Part shown: positions 7,751 to 15,465 of the stretch, one piece after another
Numbering within the stretch: position 1 is the first letter of the stretch
How the letters are laid out: each line of letters starts with the position of its first letter
From: an uncultured Legionella sp.
GTDB lineage: Bacteria > Pseudomonadota > Gammaproteobacteria > Legionellales > Legionellaceae
Direction of reading: 5' to 3'
Assembly (NCBI RefSeq): GCF_937871865.1
Contig: NZ_CALMPD010000189.1
Coordinates: forward strand, 1-46,331
DNA length: 46,331 bases
Program-made: the position numbers and the translations under genes
Notes under the pieces: model-generated
What the model saw: the letters and a program-made list of their open reading frames with translations, nothing else
Told to the model about the DNA's origin: nothing
The model's database searches: none

Positions 7751-8410
7751 TTACATAATTGGCAGCTTCAAATAGTCAGCCAATAGCTTATAATCATCAA
7801 ATACTGCCAAAGCGCCAGCATCTTTAAGAGACGCTTCCTGTTGATGGTAAAAATCCACCCCGATAGCAGCAACATTAATGCTCGCTGCCATTTCCATATC
7901 AGTAGCTGAATCACCTATCATTAGAGTCGTAGAATGATCTCTGCCAAACTCCTCCATGATTTCTTCCAGCATTTGTGGGCAGGGTTTGGCTGGAACCTGG
8001 CCTGCTGCACGCGTAACCTTGAAGAATTCATCAAGGCCTGTAGCTTGCAATGCTCGAACTAATGATTGATGTCCTTTATTTGTTGCAATTGCTAAATCTA
8101 TTTTTGCATGATGAAGCTGCTGTATAAATTCTAACGTGCCCGGAAACAAGTAGGTTTCAGCTGTTCGGGTAATCATGGCATGTTGAACCGCCTGTATTAG
8201 TTGCTCTTGCTCACCAATAGATAATTGAGGAAATAATTTTTTCAAAGCCTGTAATAAACCCAGATCTACATATTTTCTAGCTTGGTATGGATCAATATCC
8301 CCAAATCCCAGTATATTTGCTTCATTGGCTACGGTATGCAATATCAGCCCTAAAGTGTCTGAAATAGTGCCTTCCCAGTCAAAAACGACCAATTGATATG
8401 GATTACTCAT
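7751..8410 (-). CDS. HAD-family phosphatase, phosphoglycolate phosphatase-like, with atypical motif I
   Basis: The 219-residue protein has the HAD fold with an alpha-helical cap. Motif I is VVFDWEGTISDT (nucleophile D11), motif II is the AIATNKG strand near residue 110, motif III is the Lys of PAKP near 139, and motif IV is GDSATDMEMA near 163. The overall pattern resembles Gph-type phosphatases. The second aspartate of motif I, normally the general acid (DxD), is replaced by Glu (DWE), which is unusual and may lower or change activity. The gene overlaps the end of rluC by eight bases, so translation is coupled. The substrate cannot be told from the sequence. Confidence 0.8.
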   Translation of the reverse strand: MSNPYQLVVFDWEGTISDTLGLILHTVANEANILGFGDIDPYQARKYVDLGLLQALKKLFPQLSIGEQEQLIQAVQHAMITRTAETYLFPGTLEFIQQLHHAKIDLAIATNKGHQSLVRALQATGLDEFFKVTRAAGQVPAKPCPQMLEEIMEEFGRDHSTTLMIGDSATDMEMAASINVAAIGVDFYHQQEASLKDAGALAVFDDYKLLADYLKLPIM

Positions 8411-9350
8411 TGCCTACCACGCTCCTTGCACGCAACTGTTTTAGTGTATTAGCAAATCGATCATCTACATTAGCCTGAAAAAGCTGTTTGGTTCCATTTA
8501 AATTAAATTGAATAGAACGCGCATGTAAAAAAAGACGATTTTGATGATTATCTATCCCTTCGACTTCGCCCGCAAGAGATCCGTACTTTTCATCTCCTAC
8601 AATAACGTGCCCCAAATAAGCGCTATGGACCCGAATTTGGTGAGTACGCCCTGTTTTAGGACTTGCTTCTACCCAGCAAGCCTGTTGATAATTTTCCAAT
8701 AATTTAAAATCTGTTTCAGAAGCTTTTCCATCATCTTTCACCGTCACCACCCTCTCTCCTGATTTCAGAGTGTTTTTTTCAAGAGCAGCGTTCACAGTGA
8801 TTTTCTTTTTGCCCTCCCAAGGATGAGTTAATAAAGCCCAATACGTTTTTTGAACCTCACGTGCTTCAAGAGAGGCTTGAATTGCCCTGAGAGTACTTCT
8901 CTTTTTCGCCAGAAGCAAACATCCGGAAGTCTCCTTATCTAATCGATGTACCAATTCCAGATAAGGTAAATCGGGTCTGGTTTTACGCAAAGCTTCAATA
9001 ACTCCCAAGCTCAAACCGCTGCCACCATGAACCGCAATACCGGCTGGTTTATTTAATACCAGAAGGCAAGAGTCTTCAAAAATAATACATTCATTTAAAC
9101 GTTTTGCCAAAGCATCGCCAACAAATATTTCTTTGGACTCTGATGTTCGTATGGGAGGAATTCGCACTAAATCGCCAGTATGCAAACGAGAGCTGGCCTG
9201 AGATCTTTTTTTATTGATGCGAACCTCGCCACCTCGGATAATCCGATAAATATGACTTTTAGGTACACCTTTTAAAATCCTGATTAAGTAATTATCAAGG
9301 CGTTGTCCGTCTTCTTCGTTACCTATTTCTTTATAGCTTACTTCACTCAT
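8403..9350 (-). CDS. rluC: 23S rRNA pseudouridine synthase RluC
   Basis: RluC converts uridines 955, 2504 and 2580 of 23S rRNA (E. coli numbering) to pseudouridine. The product has an N-terminal S4 RNA-binding domain (GQRLDNYLIRILKGVPKSHIY, then GEVRINKKR) and a pseudouridine synthase domain with the catalytic-Asp motif HRLDKETSG near residue 140, plus TGRTHQIRVH. Sequence order matches E. coli RluC along its length. The ATG at 9350 is preferred to a TTG six bases earlier. Its position divergent from rne is also conserved in E. coli, which strengthens the assignment over RluD or RluB. Confidence 0.93.
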   Translation of the reverse strand: MSEVSYKEIGNEEDGQRLDNYLIRILKGVPKSHIYRIIRGGEVRINKKRSQASSRLHTGDLVRIPPIRTSESKEIFVGDALAKRLNECIIFEDSCLLVLNKPAGIAVHGGSGLSLGVIEALRKTRPDLPYLELVHRLDKETSGCLLLAKKRSTLRAIQASLEAREVQKTYWALLTHPWEGKKKITVNAALEKNTLKSGERVVTVKDDGKASETDFKLLENYQQACWVEASPKTGRTHQIRVHSAYLGHVIVGDEKYGSLAGEVEGIDNHQNRLFLHARSIQFNLNGTKQLFQANVDDRFANTLKQLRARSVVGNE

Positions 9351-10169
9351 TGTCAATAAACCTGTTTGCTGAGCGTGAATTTTTTGATATGATTATATAT
9401 CGCGTGGGAATGTTCCCTAGCGACCGAATTATAACGTATAAACAGAGAAAAAGTTTAATAGTCGATTAATTATCGACAAAGATTTGTCATTAATTCACCA
9501 AAATACGTGCAATCGCTATAATTTTTTATCAAACATAGAATAAAAAATTAACAGGATAACATGAACTTGGTTCAATTGATAACAAATCCAACACACGAAG
9601 TTTTGATCCAGGTTAGTATAAACAGATTGAATTTTAGTTACGACCGCACCTTAACGTCCTGAAATTATATCTGTTTACTCATTCCAAATGAACGGATTGA
9701 TACTTGAAGAACAACAAGTTGCGCTTTCATTTAAGTCGAAGATATAAGGAAGCGACCCAATACCAGAGCAAAATTGATTATTATTTCGACAGATACCTAC
9801 GCATGTCAGACATGCTTTATACCAATTACGAATTATTTCCGGGCTTTCACACGCCTCATAAAAAGGCTTCTTATTTCAACCCACTTAATCCGTAAACGAT
9901 ATATTTCACAGTGTGCACCTTTGATTATCCAGGGAACATGCGTATGGTCTGTCCACAAGGTCATGGGTCCGCTTAAAGATCACCTCCTTTACCGCTCAAT
10001 CAACGTGTTTCAACACGATGTTTGACTGTTTGGGTAGGAGTTGTTATTAATTTACCGGATACAGAAACAGGTAACCAACACCTGGTCTCGAAACCGTTAA
10101 AAACAATGACGCTCCCGAGCCTTACACTATCTTGATTTAAATGCCCGCGCCTTAATTATGGGGTTACAG
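9351..10169 (+). other. rluC-rne intergenic region with a long rne leader
   Basis: About 820 bases separate rluC from rne. The first ~140 bases hold the rluC promoter side and a good sigma-70 promoter for rne; the remaining ~640 bases would be untranslated leader. Short open frames inside it (for example around 9704-9895 and 9774-10025) have no ribosome binding sites and no recognisable product, so I treat them as chance. In E. coli the rne leader is 361 nt and lets RNase E destabilise its own message; a similar feedback role is inferred here. Confidence 0.65.
9494..9522 (+). promoter_or_regulatory. Candidate sigma-70 promoter for rne
   Basis: TTCACC at 9494-9499 (four of six matches to TTGACA) is followed after 17 bases by a perfect TATAAT at 9517-9522. 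Transcription would start near 9529, leaving roughly 640 nt before the rne start. Confidence 0.6.
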
Positions 10170-12182
10170 ATGGAAAAAATGTTGATCAATGCAATGCAAA
10201 CTGAAGAAGTTCGTGTTGCACTCATAAAAAACAATCACTTATTTGACCTGGATATTGAATGTCCTGGTGAGATAAAGAAAAAAGGCAATATATACAAAGC
10301 AGTCGTCACAAGAAGAGAACCAAGCCTTGATGCTGTATTTGTAGAATACGGCTCAAAACGACAAGGTTTTTTACCTTTAAAAGAAATTGCACCTGAATAT
10401 TTAAGCAAAAATCCTGACGATTTCGGAGATGACAAACCTCCAATTACAACACTAATACGCGAAGGACAAGAATTACTGATCCAGGTAGATAAAGAAGAGC
10501 GAGGTAATAAAGGTGCGGCTCTTACTACATTCATTACTCTGGCTGGTTGCTATCTGGTTCTGATGCCCAACAACCCTCGTTCCGGCGGTATTTCCAGACG
10601 TATAGAAGGTGATGAGCGTGATGAATTACGTGAAACCCTGAACGCCCTGACTCTGCCTGACGATATGGGACTGATTATCAGAACAGCAGGTGTTGGCAAG
10701 AGCCAGGAAGAGTTACAAGATGACCTGAATATGCTGTGTAATCAATGGCAATCCATAAAACAAGCTTATAATTCAGAACTTGCTCCATGCCTGATACATC
10801 AGGAAGGTGATGTTATTATCCGTTCAATTCGTGATAATCTGCGCAAATCAATCAGTGAAATAATTATTGATGACCAAATTTCCTATATCAAAGCGAAGCA
10901 GTACATTGAACGAGTAAAACCTGAGTTTCTTCCTAATTTGAAACTATACAACAGCAGCATTCCTTTGTTTAATTTTTATCAAATTGAAAGTCAGATAGAA
11001 ACTGCTTATCAACGCCAAGTGATGCTGCCTTCTGGTGGTGCACTGGTTATCGACAGAACGGAAGCTCTGGTTTCAATAGACATTAACTCTGCTAAAGCAA
11101 CTGGCGGCTCTGATATTGAAGCAACGGCTTTAAATACGAATCTTGAAGCTGCAGATGAAATTGCGCGCCAATTACGTCTTCGTGATTTGGGTGGATTAGT
11201 CGTTATTGATTTTATTGATATGAGCTCCAGCAAAAACCAACGCGATGTTGAAAACCGCTTGAAAGAAGCATTACAGGCTGACAGAGCACGCATACAAGTT
11301 GGCCGTATTTCTCGTTTTGGTCTTCTTGAGATGTCTCGTCAACGCCTGAGACTGTCTCTGGGCGAAACGGCGCAGGAGATATGTCCTCGTTGCGAAGGTC
11401 GAGGAACAGTACGAAATATTCAATCTCATGGTTTATCGATTACACGCTTGATTGAAGAAGAAGCATTAAAAGAAAAGACCGCTGAAATCCAGGTTCAGCT
11501 ACCTGCTGAAATGGCGACGTTTATCATGAATGAAAAACGTAATTTCATTAAAGACATTGAAAAAAGGCATGGCGTGAGTGTAATTATTATTGCCAATCCT
11601 TATTTGCAATCCCCACAATATTCGATCACTCGCCTAAAAGAAGATAATGTCGGCAAATCCAAAAAACCCAGCTATACCTTAATTCAACAACCCGAATTAC
11701 AGGTTACAAGCAGTGATAAAGATACTGCCGTGCATGATGAACCAGCAGTTAAGTCTTTTGCAGAACATCATACAAGAAAACATCCGCAAAACAGTTTTAT
11801 CAAACGTTTATGGACCAGTTTATTTGGTGGACATACTGAATCGACTACATCGGCGCCTGATAATGCGAAAAAAACACCACACCACCGCAATCAAAACCAA
11901 TCCAGACACATTTCTAAAGGACAGGGAACGGATAGAAGACAGCAAAATAACCCTAACCGTAGACGCCGTCCAGGCGGTAACCAACAACAGCAGCAGAGAA
12001 CCAACCCTGCGACAAATGCTAGTACTGGTGGGAATACCAACCCTAATCAACAACGTAAGAGACAGCATCCAAACCAACAAGGCCAGAATGGACCTCAAGG
12101 TAATAGATCCAGTGCTCCAAAAAATGAAGGGAACAAGAAAAGAGAACCTTCTTTAGCTAAAGAACAGTCAGAAAAAAGCTAA
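10170..12182 (+). CDS. rne: Ribonuclease E
   Basis: RNase E is the main endonuclease for mRNA decay and rRNA/tRNA processing. The product matches the E. coli catalytic half from its start (MEKMLINAMQTEEVRVAL): S1 domain near residues 35-120, 5' sensor/RNase H parts, the two metal-binding aspartates in VSIDINSAKATGG and VVIDFIDMSS, and the zinc-link CPRCEGRGT. The start at 10170 is chosen by this alignment rather than the ATG 12 bases earlier. The C-terminal part is short (about 160 residues against about 530 in E. coli), Arg-, Gln- and Asn-rich and disordered. It begins with an amphipathic FIKRLWTSLFGG (about 541-552) that resembles the membrane-anchoring segment A. Confidence 0.95.
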   Translation: MEKMLINAMQTEEVRVALIKNNHLFDLDIECPGEIKKKGNIYKAVVTRREPSLDAVFVEYGSKRQGFLPLKEIAPEYLSKNPDDFGDDKPPITTLIREGQELLIQVDKEERGNKGAALTTFITLAGCYLVLMPNNPRSGGISRRIEGDERDELRETLNALTLPDDMGLIIRTAGVGKSQEELQDDLNMLCNQWQSIKQAYNSELAPCLIHQEGDVIIRSIRDNLRKSISEIIIDDQISYIKAKQYIERVKPEFLPNLKLYNSSIPLFNFYQIESQIETAYQRQVMLPSGGALVIDRTEALVSIDINSAKATGGSDIEATALNTNLEAADEIARQLRLRDLGGLVVIDFIDMSSSKNQRDVENRLKEALQADRARIQVGRISRFGLLEMSRQRLRLSLGETAQEICPRCEGRGTVRNIQSHGLSITRLIEEEALKEKTAEIQVQLPAEMATFIMNEKRNFIKDIEKRHGVSVIIIANPYLQSPQYSITRLKEDNVGKSKKPSYTLIQQPELQVTSSDKDTAVHDEPAVKSFAEHHTRKHPQNSFIKRLWTSLFGGHTESTTSAPDNAKKTPHHRNQNQSRHISKGQGTDRRQQNNPNRRRRPGGNQQQQQRTNPATNASTGGNTNPNQQRKRQHPNQQGQNGPQGNRSSAPKNEGNKKREPSLAKEQSEKS

Positions 12183-12195
12183 GCCAGTACATCTC

Positions 12196-12235
12196 AGGAC
12201 ATATGAATTATTTTTTCGTATGTCCTGCCTTTTTC
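12196..12235 (+). terminator. Intrinsic terminator after rne
   Basis: A 12-bp stem (12196-12207 paired with 12215-12226, one G-T pair) is followed by GCCTTTTTC. It starts 13 bases after the rne stop. Confidence 0.75.
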
Positions 12236-12513
12236 AAAAAATTTAAATTTTCACCGCCTCGTTAGATTCTGTAAGCCAATTGTTTTTTTTGACCAATTGT
12301 AATGTTAAGTCGCTCGCAAGAACTTACTTCTCGCACAACCTAAAATGGAGATAACGTTTTAGTTTTAATAGACACATGTGAACGAGAGCAAAAAATCAGC
12401 TTAGACTGTCCCAAACAATAAAATGTTTTTAAACATACAAATAAAGCAGCCATGTTCTTTATCACTTACATGACTGCACCTGCTGTTTGTAATCAAAACG
12501 GTTTCATAAAGCA
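12227..12513. other. Non-coding gap between rne and the LegC7-like gene
   Basis: Apart from the rne terminator tail and the hairpin at 12446-12477, this stretch holds only AT-rich sequence. I see no open frame with a ribosome binding site and no RNA gene that I can name. The genes on either side point toward each other, so it is a convergent 3'-end region. Confidence 0.6.
12446..12477 (-). terminator. Probable terminator of the LegC7-like gene
   Basis: GCAGCCATG (12446-12454) pairs with CATGACTGC (12469-12477) with one wobble. On the minus strand the stem is followed by TTTATTTG. It lies about 40 bases past the stop codon at 12514. Confidence 0.45.
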
Positions 12514-13812
12514 TTACACCATTAGCTGTGTTCCCTGAACCAGGTCCACCACGGGAACAGAAGCAGTGCAATGACTTTTTACATTATAGATACTGTTTTT
12601 GTGCAGTGCTTTTGTGCTGCTCATAATCCCTGTGCTTGTTCTGTAATTTTGGGGAGGGATATTCTCAATACCTAATTGCTCCAAACGCGCGACTTGTTCT
12701 TCTTGTCTATCGAGTAATTCTTTATAACGATCGGTGCTTTCAGATAATTGCTTCTTAACTTCTTCAAGTTCTTTTTCTGCATCACAAATTCGAGTGGCCA
12801 CTTTATCAAATCCACCCTCTTTATCTTTAAGAAACAAATCAAGATTCTGTTGAAATTGAGCTCGCTGTTCTCCATCTTTTATTACTGTTCCAGTAAGACT
12901 TAAAACCGTTCCTTCTAAAGTATTAGCCACCAGTTTAGCTCGTTCGACCTCTAAGTCCATTGATTTTTTGACGGCCAGTAACTCTGCAATTTTAGCACTT
13001 AATTGCTGTTCATTTTTTTCGTAATCTACTTTAACTTGCTTCAACAACAATTGATTTTTATTAAGTAATTCAGTTTGTTCTACCACAGAATTTTTCAGAG
13101 ATTCTGCTGTCTTTTCAAGATCATTTCTGGTTTCGCGCAATAACTCCTGAGTTTTCATAAATACCTCAACCTGGTTAGTCAGTGATTCGACTTCTGATCG
13201 CAACTCAACTACGCTATCAGCAAGTTTGGTATTTTCAATCGCAAATTTACCTATTTCTACTTTTAAATCATGAGCTATTTTTTCCAATGCATTGATGGTA
13301 AGCATTAAAAGATCTGCAAGATCTGAAACCCCCTGTTTCAGACGCTGTGCAATGTTTACATTATGAATGTGGTGATCATCAAGAATAATGCCGCTTGCCG
13401 TATAAGCCACACCTGTAACACCGCCAATTACCATAAGTGCTGCAACATGTGCGAAAAGCCCCGCAGCAACAGTAGGACCAGACAGAGCAACGCCACCCAG
13501 TATTTTTTGCCACAGAGGCAATTCCCCCCAAGACTTTGACCAACGGGTAATCATACTAGGATCATTGGCCATAGTATCCACTATGCCGACAAGGGTACCT
13601 TTTACTTTTAAAAGATCGTCTTTAACTGAGGTAATTTTTTGCAGGCTTTCCAAATCAATTTTGGATTCTTCAAGAGCGCTCAGATCATATAAATGTTCTG
13701 GAAGAGCTTCAATTTGCAGAGGATGAGTTTGGGCTGCCGCCAAATCAGAAGCAATGGGTGTATTGATTTCGTTCTTAAGTAAATCCTGAAGCACTGTTTC
13801 TTGAATAGACAT
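12514..13812 (-). CDS. legC7: LegC7/YlfA-like coiled-coil Dot/Icm effector
   Basis: The 432-residue protein has a hydrophobic hairpin around residues 105-150 (ILGGVALSGPTVAAGLFAH, then MVIGGVTGVAYTASGIIL). This is followed by about 200 residues of heptad-rich coiled coil (for example SVVELRSEVESLTNQVEVF, KTAESLKNSVVEQTELL) and a polar tail. This is the layout of the Legionella LegC proteins (LegC2, LegC3, LegC7), which are SNARE-like effectors that insert in host membranes and affect vesicle traffic and fusion. Assignment to LegC7 rests on my memory of the family and of the locus near ankH. The ATG at 13812 is preceded by AAGGAG seven bases earlier; an upstream in-frame start at 13854 has no such site. 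Confidence 0.7.
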   Translation of the reverse strand: MSIQETVLQDLLKNEINTPIASDLAAAQTHPLQIEALPEHLYDLSALEESKIDLESLQKITSVKDDLLKVKGTLVGIVDTMANDPSMITRWSKSWGELPLWQKILGGVALSGPTVAAGLFAHVAALMVIGGVTGVAYTASGIILDDHHIHNVNIAQRLKQGVSDLADLLMLTINALEKIAHDLKVEIGKFAIENTKLADSVVELRSEVESLTNQVEVFMKTQELLRETRNDLEKTAESLKNSVVEQTELLNKNQLLLKQVKVDYEKNEQQLSAKIAELLAVKKSMDLEVERAKLVANTLEGTVLSLTGTVIKDGEQRAQFQQNLDLFLKDKEGGFDKVATRICDAEKELEEVKKQLSESTDRYKELLDRQEEQVARLEQLGIENIPPQNYRTSTGIMSSTKALHKNSIYNVKSHCTASVPVVDLVQGTQLMV

Positions 13813-13935
13813 AATTACGCTCCTTGCGAATAAAAATCTTCCTTTGATCATCATTTTTAATCAAAACGTATCAATAAAACAAGTATTATCGAATTTTTTT
13901 TTATATTTATACTGGGCATTACTATTGAAATTTTA

Positions 13936-13970
13936 AAAAGAAGTACTCTAAAGTTTAGAGTACTTTTTTT
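13936..13970. terminator. Strong, probably bidirectional terminator
   Basis: Bases 13941-13965 form an almost perfect palindrome (AAGTACTCTAAA, one G, then its complement) flanked by an A-run on the left and seven T on the right. On the minus strand it ends the gene at 13987-15112 before the LegC7-like gene starts. Confidence 0.75.
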
Positions 13971-13986
13971 AATTTTGGCCAGAGCG

Positions 13987-15112
13987 TTATTCTTTTAATT
14001 GCATCGCATGAGGAGCAAGTAAATTCGGTTGTTCCAAGTCCCGACTGCGGGGAAAAAAGGAAAAACGGCCCTCTTTATTTGTCGAAGTGGTTTCATGAAA
14101 AGGACATAATTTTTTTAATACCCCAGGAGCATATTGCCCCAAAATATCCTTGTCCATTGCCATTGGGTCACCCAGCATATTGGCAGCAATCTGCATATTA
14201 ATCTGATGTTTTCTTAAAAAATCAATTAATGATTCTTTACTGATTGTTGCACTCTGCTCCGGCATCATCTCAACACAGAGGATATGAGCACTCCCACATT
14301 CCGCATCCATGAAGCCTTGCTTTTCATATAAGTCCAGAAAATATTGTTTTTCAATCAAATCATTTCTTGGGCCATGAGCGGTGACAATCAAAACTCGCAT
14401 GGCTCCCAATTGGATTTTATATGCATCTGTCCATTGCGACATGATGTGATGTATTCCATTAAGCTGTAACTGTGTTGCCTTTGAAGCATAAACTTCATTA
14501 ACTGATTTCACTGCGACAAGATATTGAGTATATAGAGCCTGAAATTCAGTTAAATGTTTCATTTCGGGAATTAGGTAAACGTAATTTAAGATTTGTTGAA
14601 TAACCGTACGTTCTCGACTCATTCTTTGACTGAGCGCATAAAGATCCAACAAACTGAATTCAAGCCTTTGTAAATCAATCTGATGATGCTTATTAATCTT
14701 TGAATGCCCAATAATCGATTGCAAAATCAAATGTAACCAGACAGTACTATGAGATACAGATTTGATTATATTATACTCATCTTGAAGCGCTGGGGTTTCC
14801 TGAGAATTAATCTCATACAATTTATTATCGTTTTTTTTACCCCAAAGGGATAAAGAACCATTGAGATAGATGGTAACAAAATCAATATCTTTTAAAGGTT
14901 CTAAACCTGCATAATGGCGATGGCTATCAAGAAAATAGGTTCTGATTTGCGTTGAGATATCTTTAGCTGAACGTGGGACAGATTGAGAATGGAAGAATCG
15001 TTGATTTGCTTGGAGGATTTGAACTCTAGGCCTTAAAAAGATACCTCCGATCCCGATTGGCTCTCCAAGTATCTCTGGCAAGCATGTCTTTAATTTTGAC
15101 CTGAGTTAACAT
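13987..15112 (-). CDS. Unknown Legionella protein, probable N-terminal frameshift
   Basis: The main open frame (stop at 13987, first codon TTG at 15081, 364 residues) matches no family I recognise. It is soluble, with no signal peptide; Cys and His residues cluster in ECGSAHILCVEMMPE (about 265-280). The TTG start has no ribosome binding site. By contrast the ATG at 15112 has GGAGATT before it and encodes MLTQVKIKDML, but that frame stops 17 codons after DML. Removing one T from CTTGCC near 15080 would join the two as KDML-PEILGEPIG, a smooth read-through. So the gene probably carries a one-base insertion, or the sequence has an error there. The function is unknown; its position between effector genes suggests but does not show a Dot/Icm substrate. 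Confidence 0.6.
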
Positions 15113-15465
15113 AAGTAATCTCCTTCGTTCGACAGATAAGTATAGAAAGACGAATTCATCATACAGGTCAAGAAGAATTCATGTCAACAAACCGAACACT
15201 ATGGTAACAATATTTCGTTTAGAACAAAGCAATTGAAATGAACTTGCGATACAAATGACCTCTCTGTTTTGTAATTATTAAGGATTAGGCGCTAAAGTGA
15301 ATAGGAAGTTAAACATGAGAAAATAATGTCTATTGTATTAAAAATTGATACAATAAACTAACTAAATAATAGCACTCTGCTAAAAACAGATTCTATTAAT
15401 CGCAGTATTTTACTGCATAGATGTATCTCATATTTAACCTTTTTATTGATAGGATGTTCCCTTTT
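15113..15465. other. Divergent intergenic region upstream of rapA
   Basis: This AT-rich 350-base stretch lies between the divergent unknown gene and rapA. It contains the 8-bp dyad at 15331-15355 and no credible coding sequence. Promoters for both genes must lie here, but no hexamer pair is convincing. Confidence 0.55.
15331..15355. promoter_or_regulatory. 8-bp perfect dyad upstream of rapA
   Basis: TATTGTAT (15331-15338) and ATACAATA (15348-15355) are exact inverted copies around nine bases, about 110 bases before the rapA start. The spacing suits a dimeric regulator. No known box is matched. Confidence 0.35.

Noticed and set aside
9704..10025. Two short plus-strand open frames in the rne leader
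   Set aside because: They have no ribosome binding sites and no recognisable product, and lie inside a region expected to be untranslated leader.
11713..12156. 147-codon plus-strand frame overlapping the 3' part of rne
   Set aside because: It is the +1 frame of the low-complexity RNase E tail; repetitive codons keep it open by chance.
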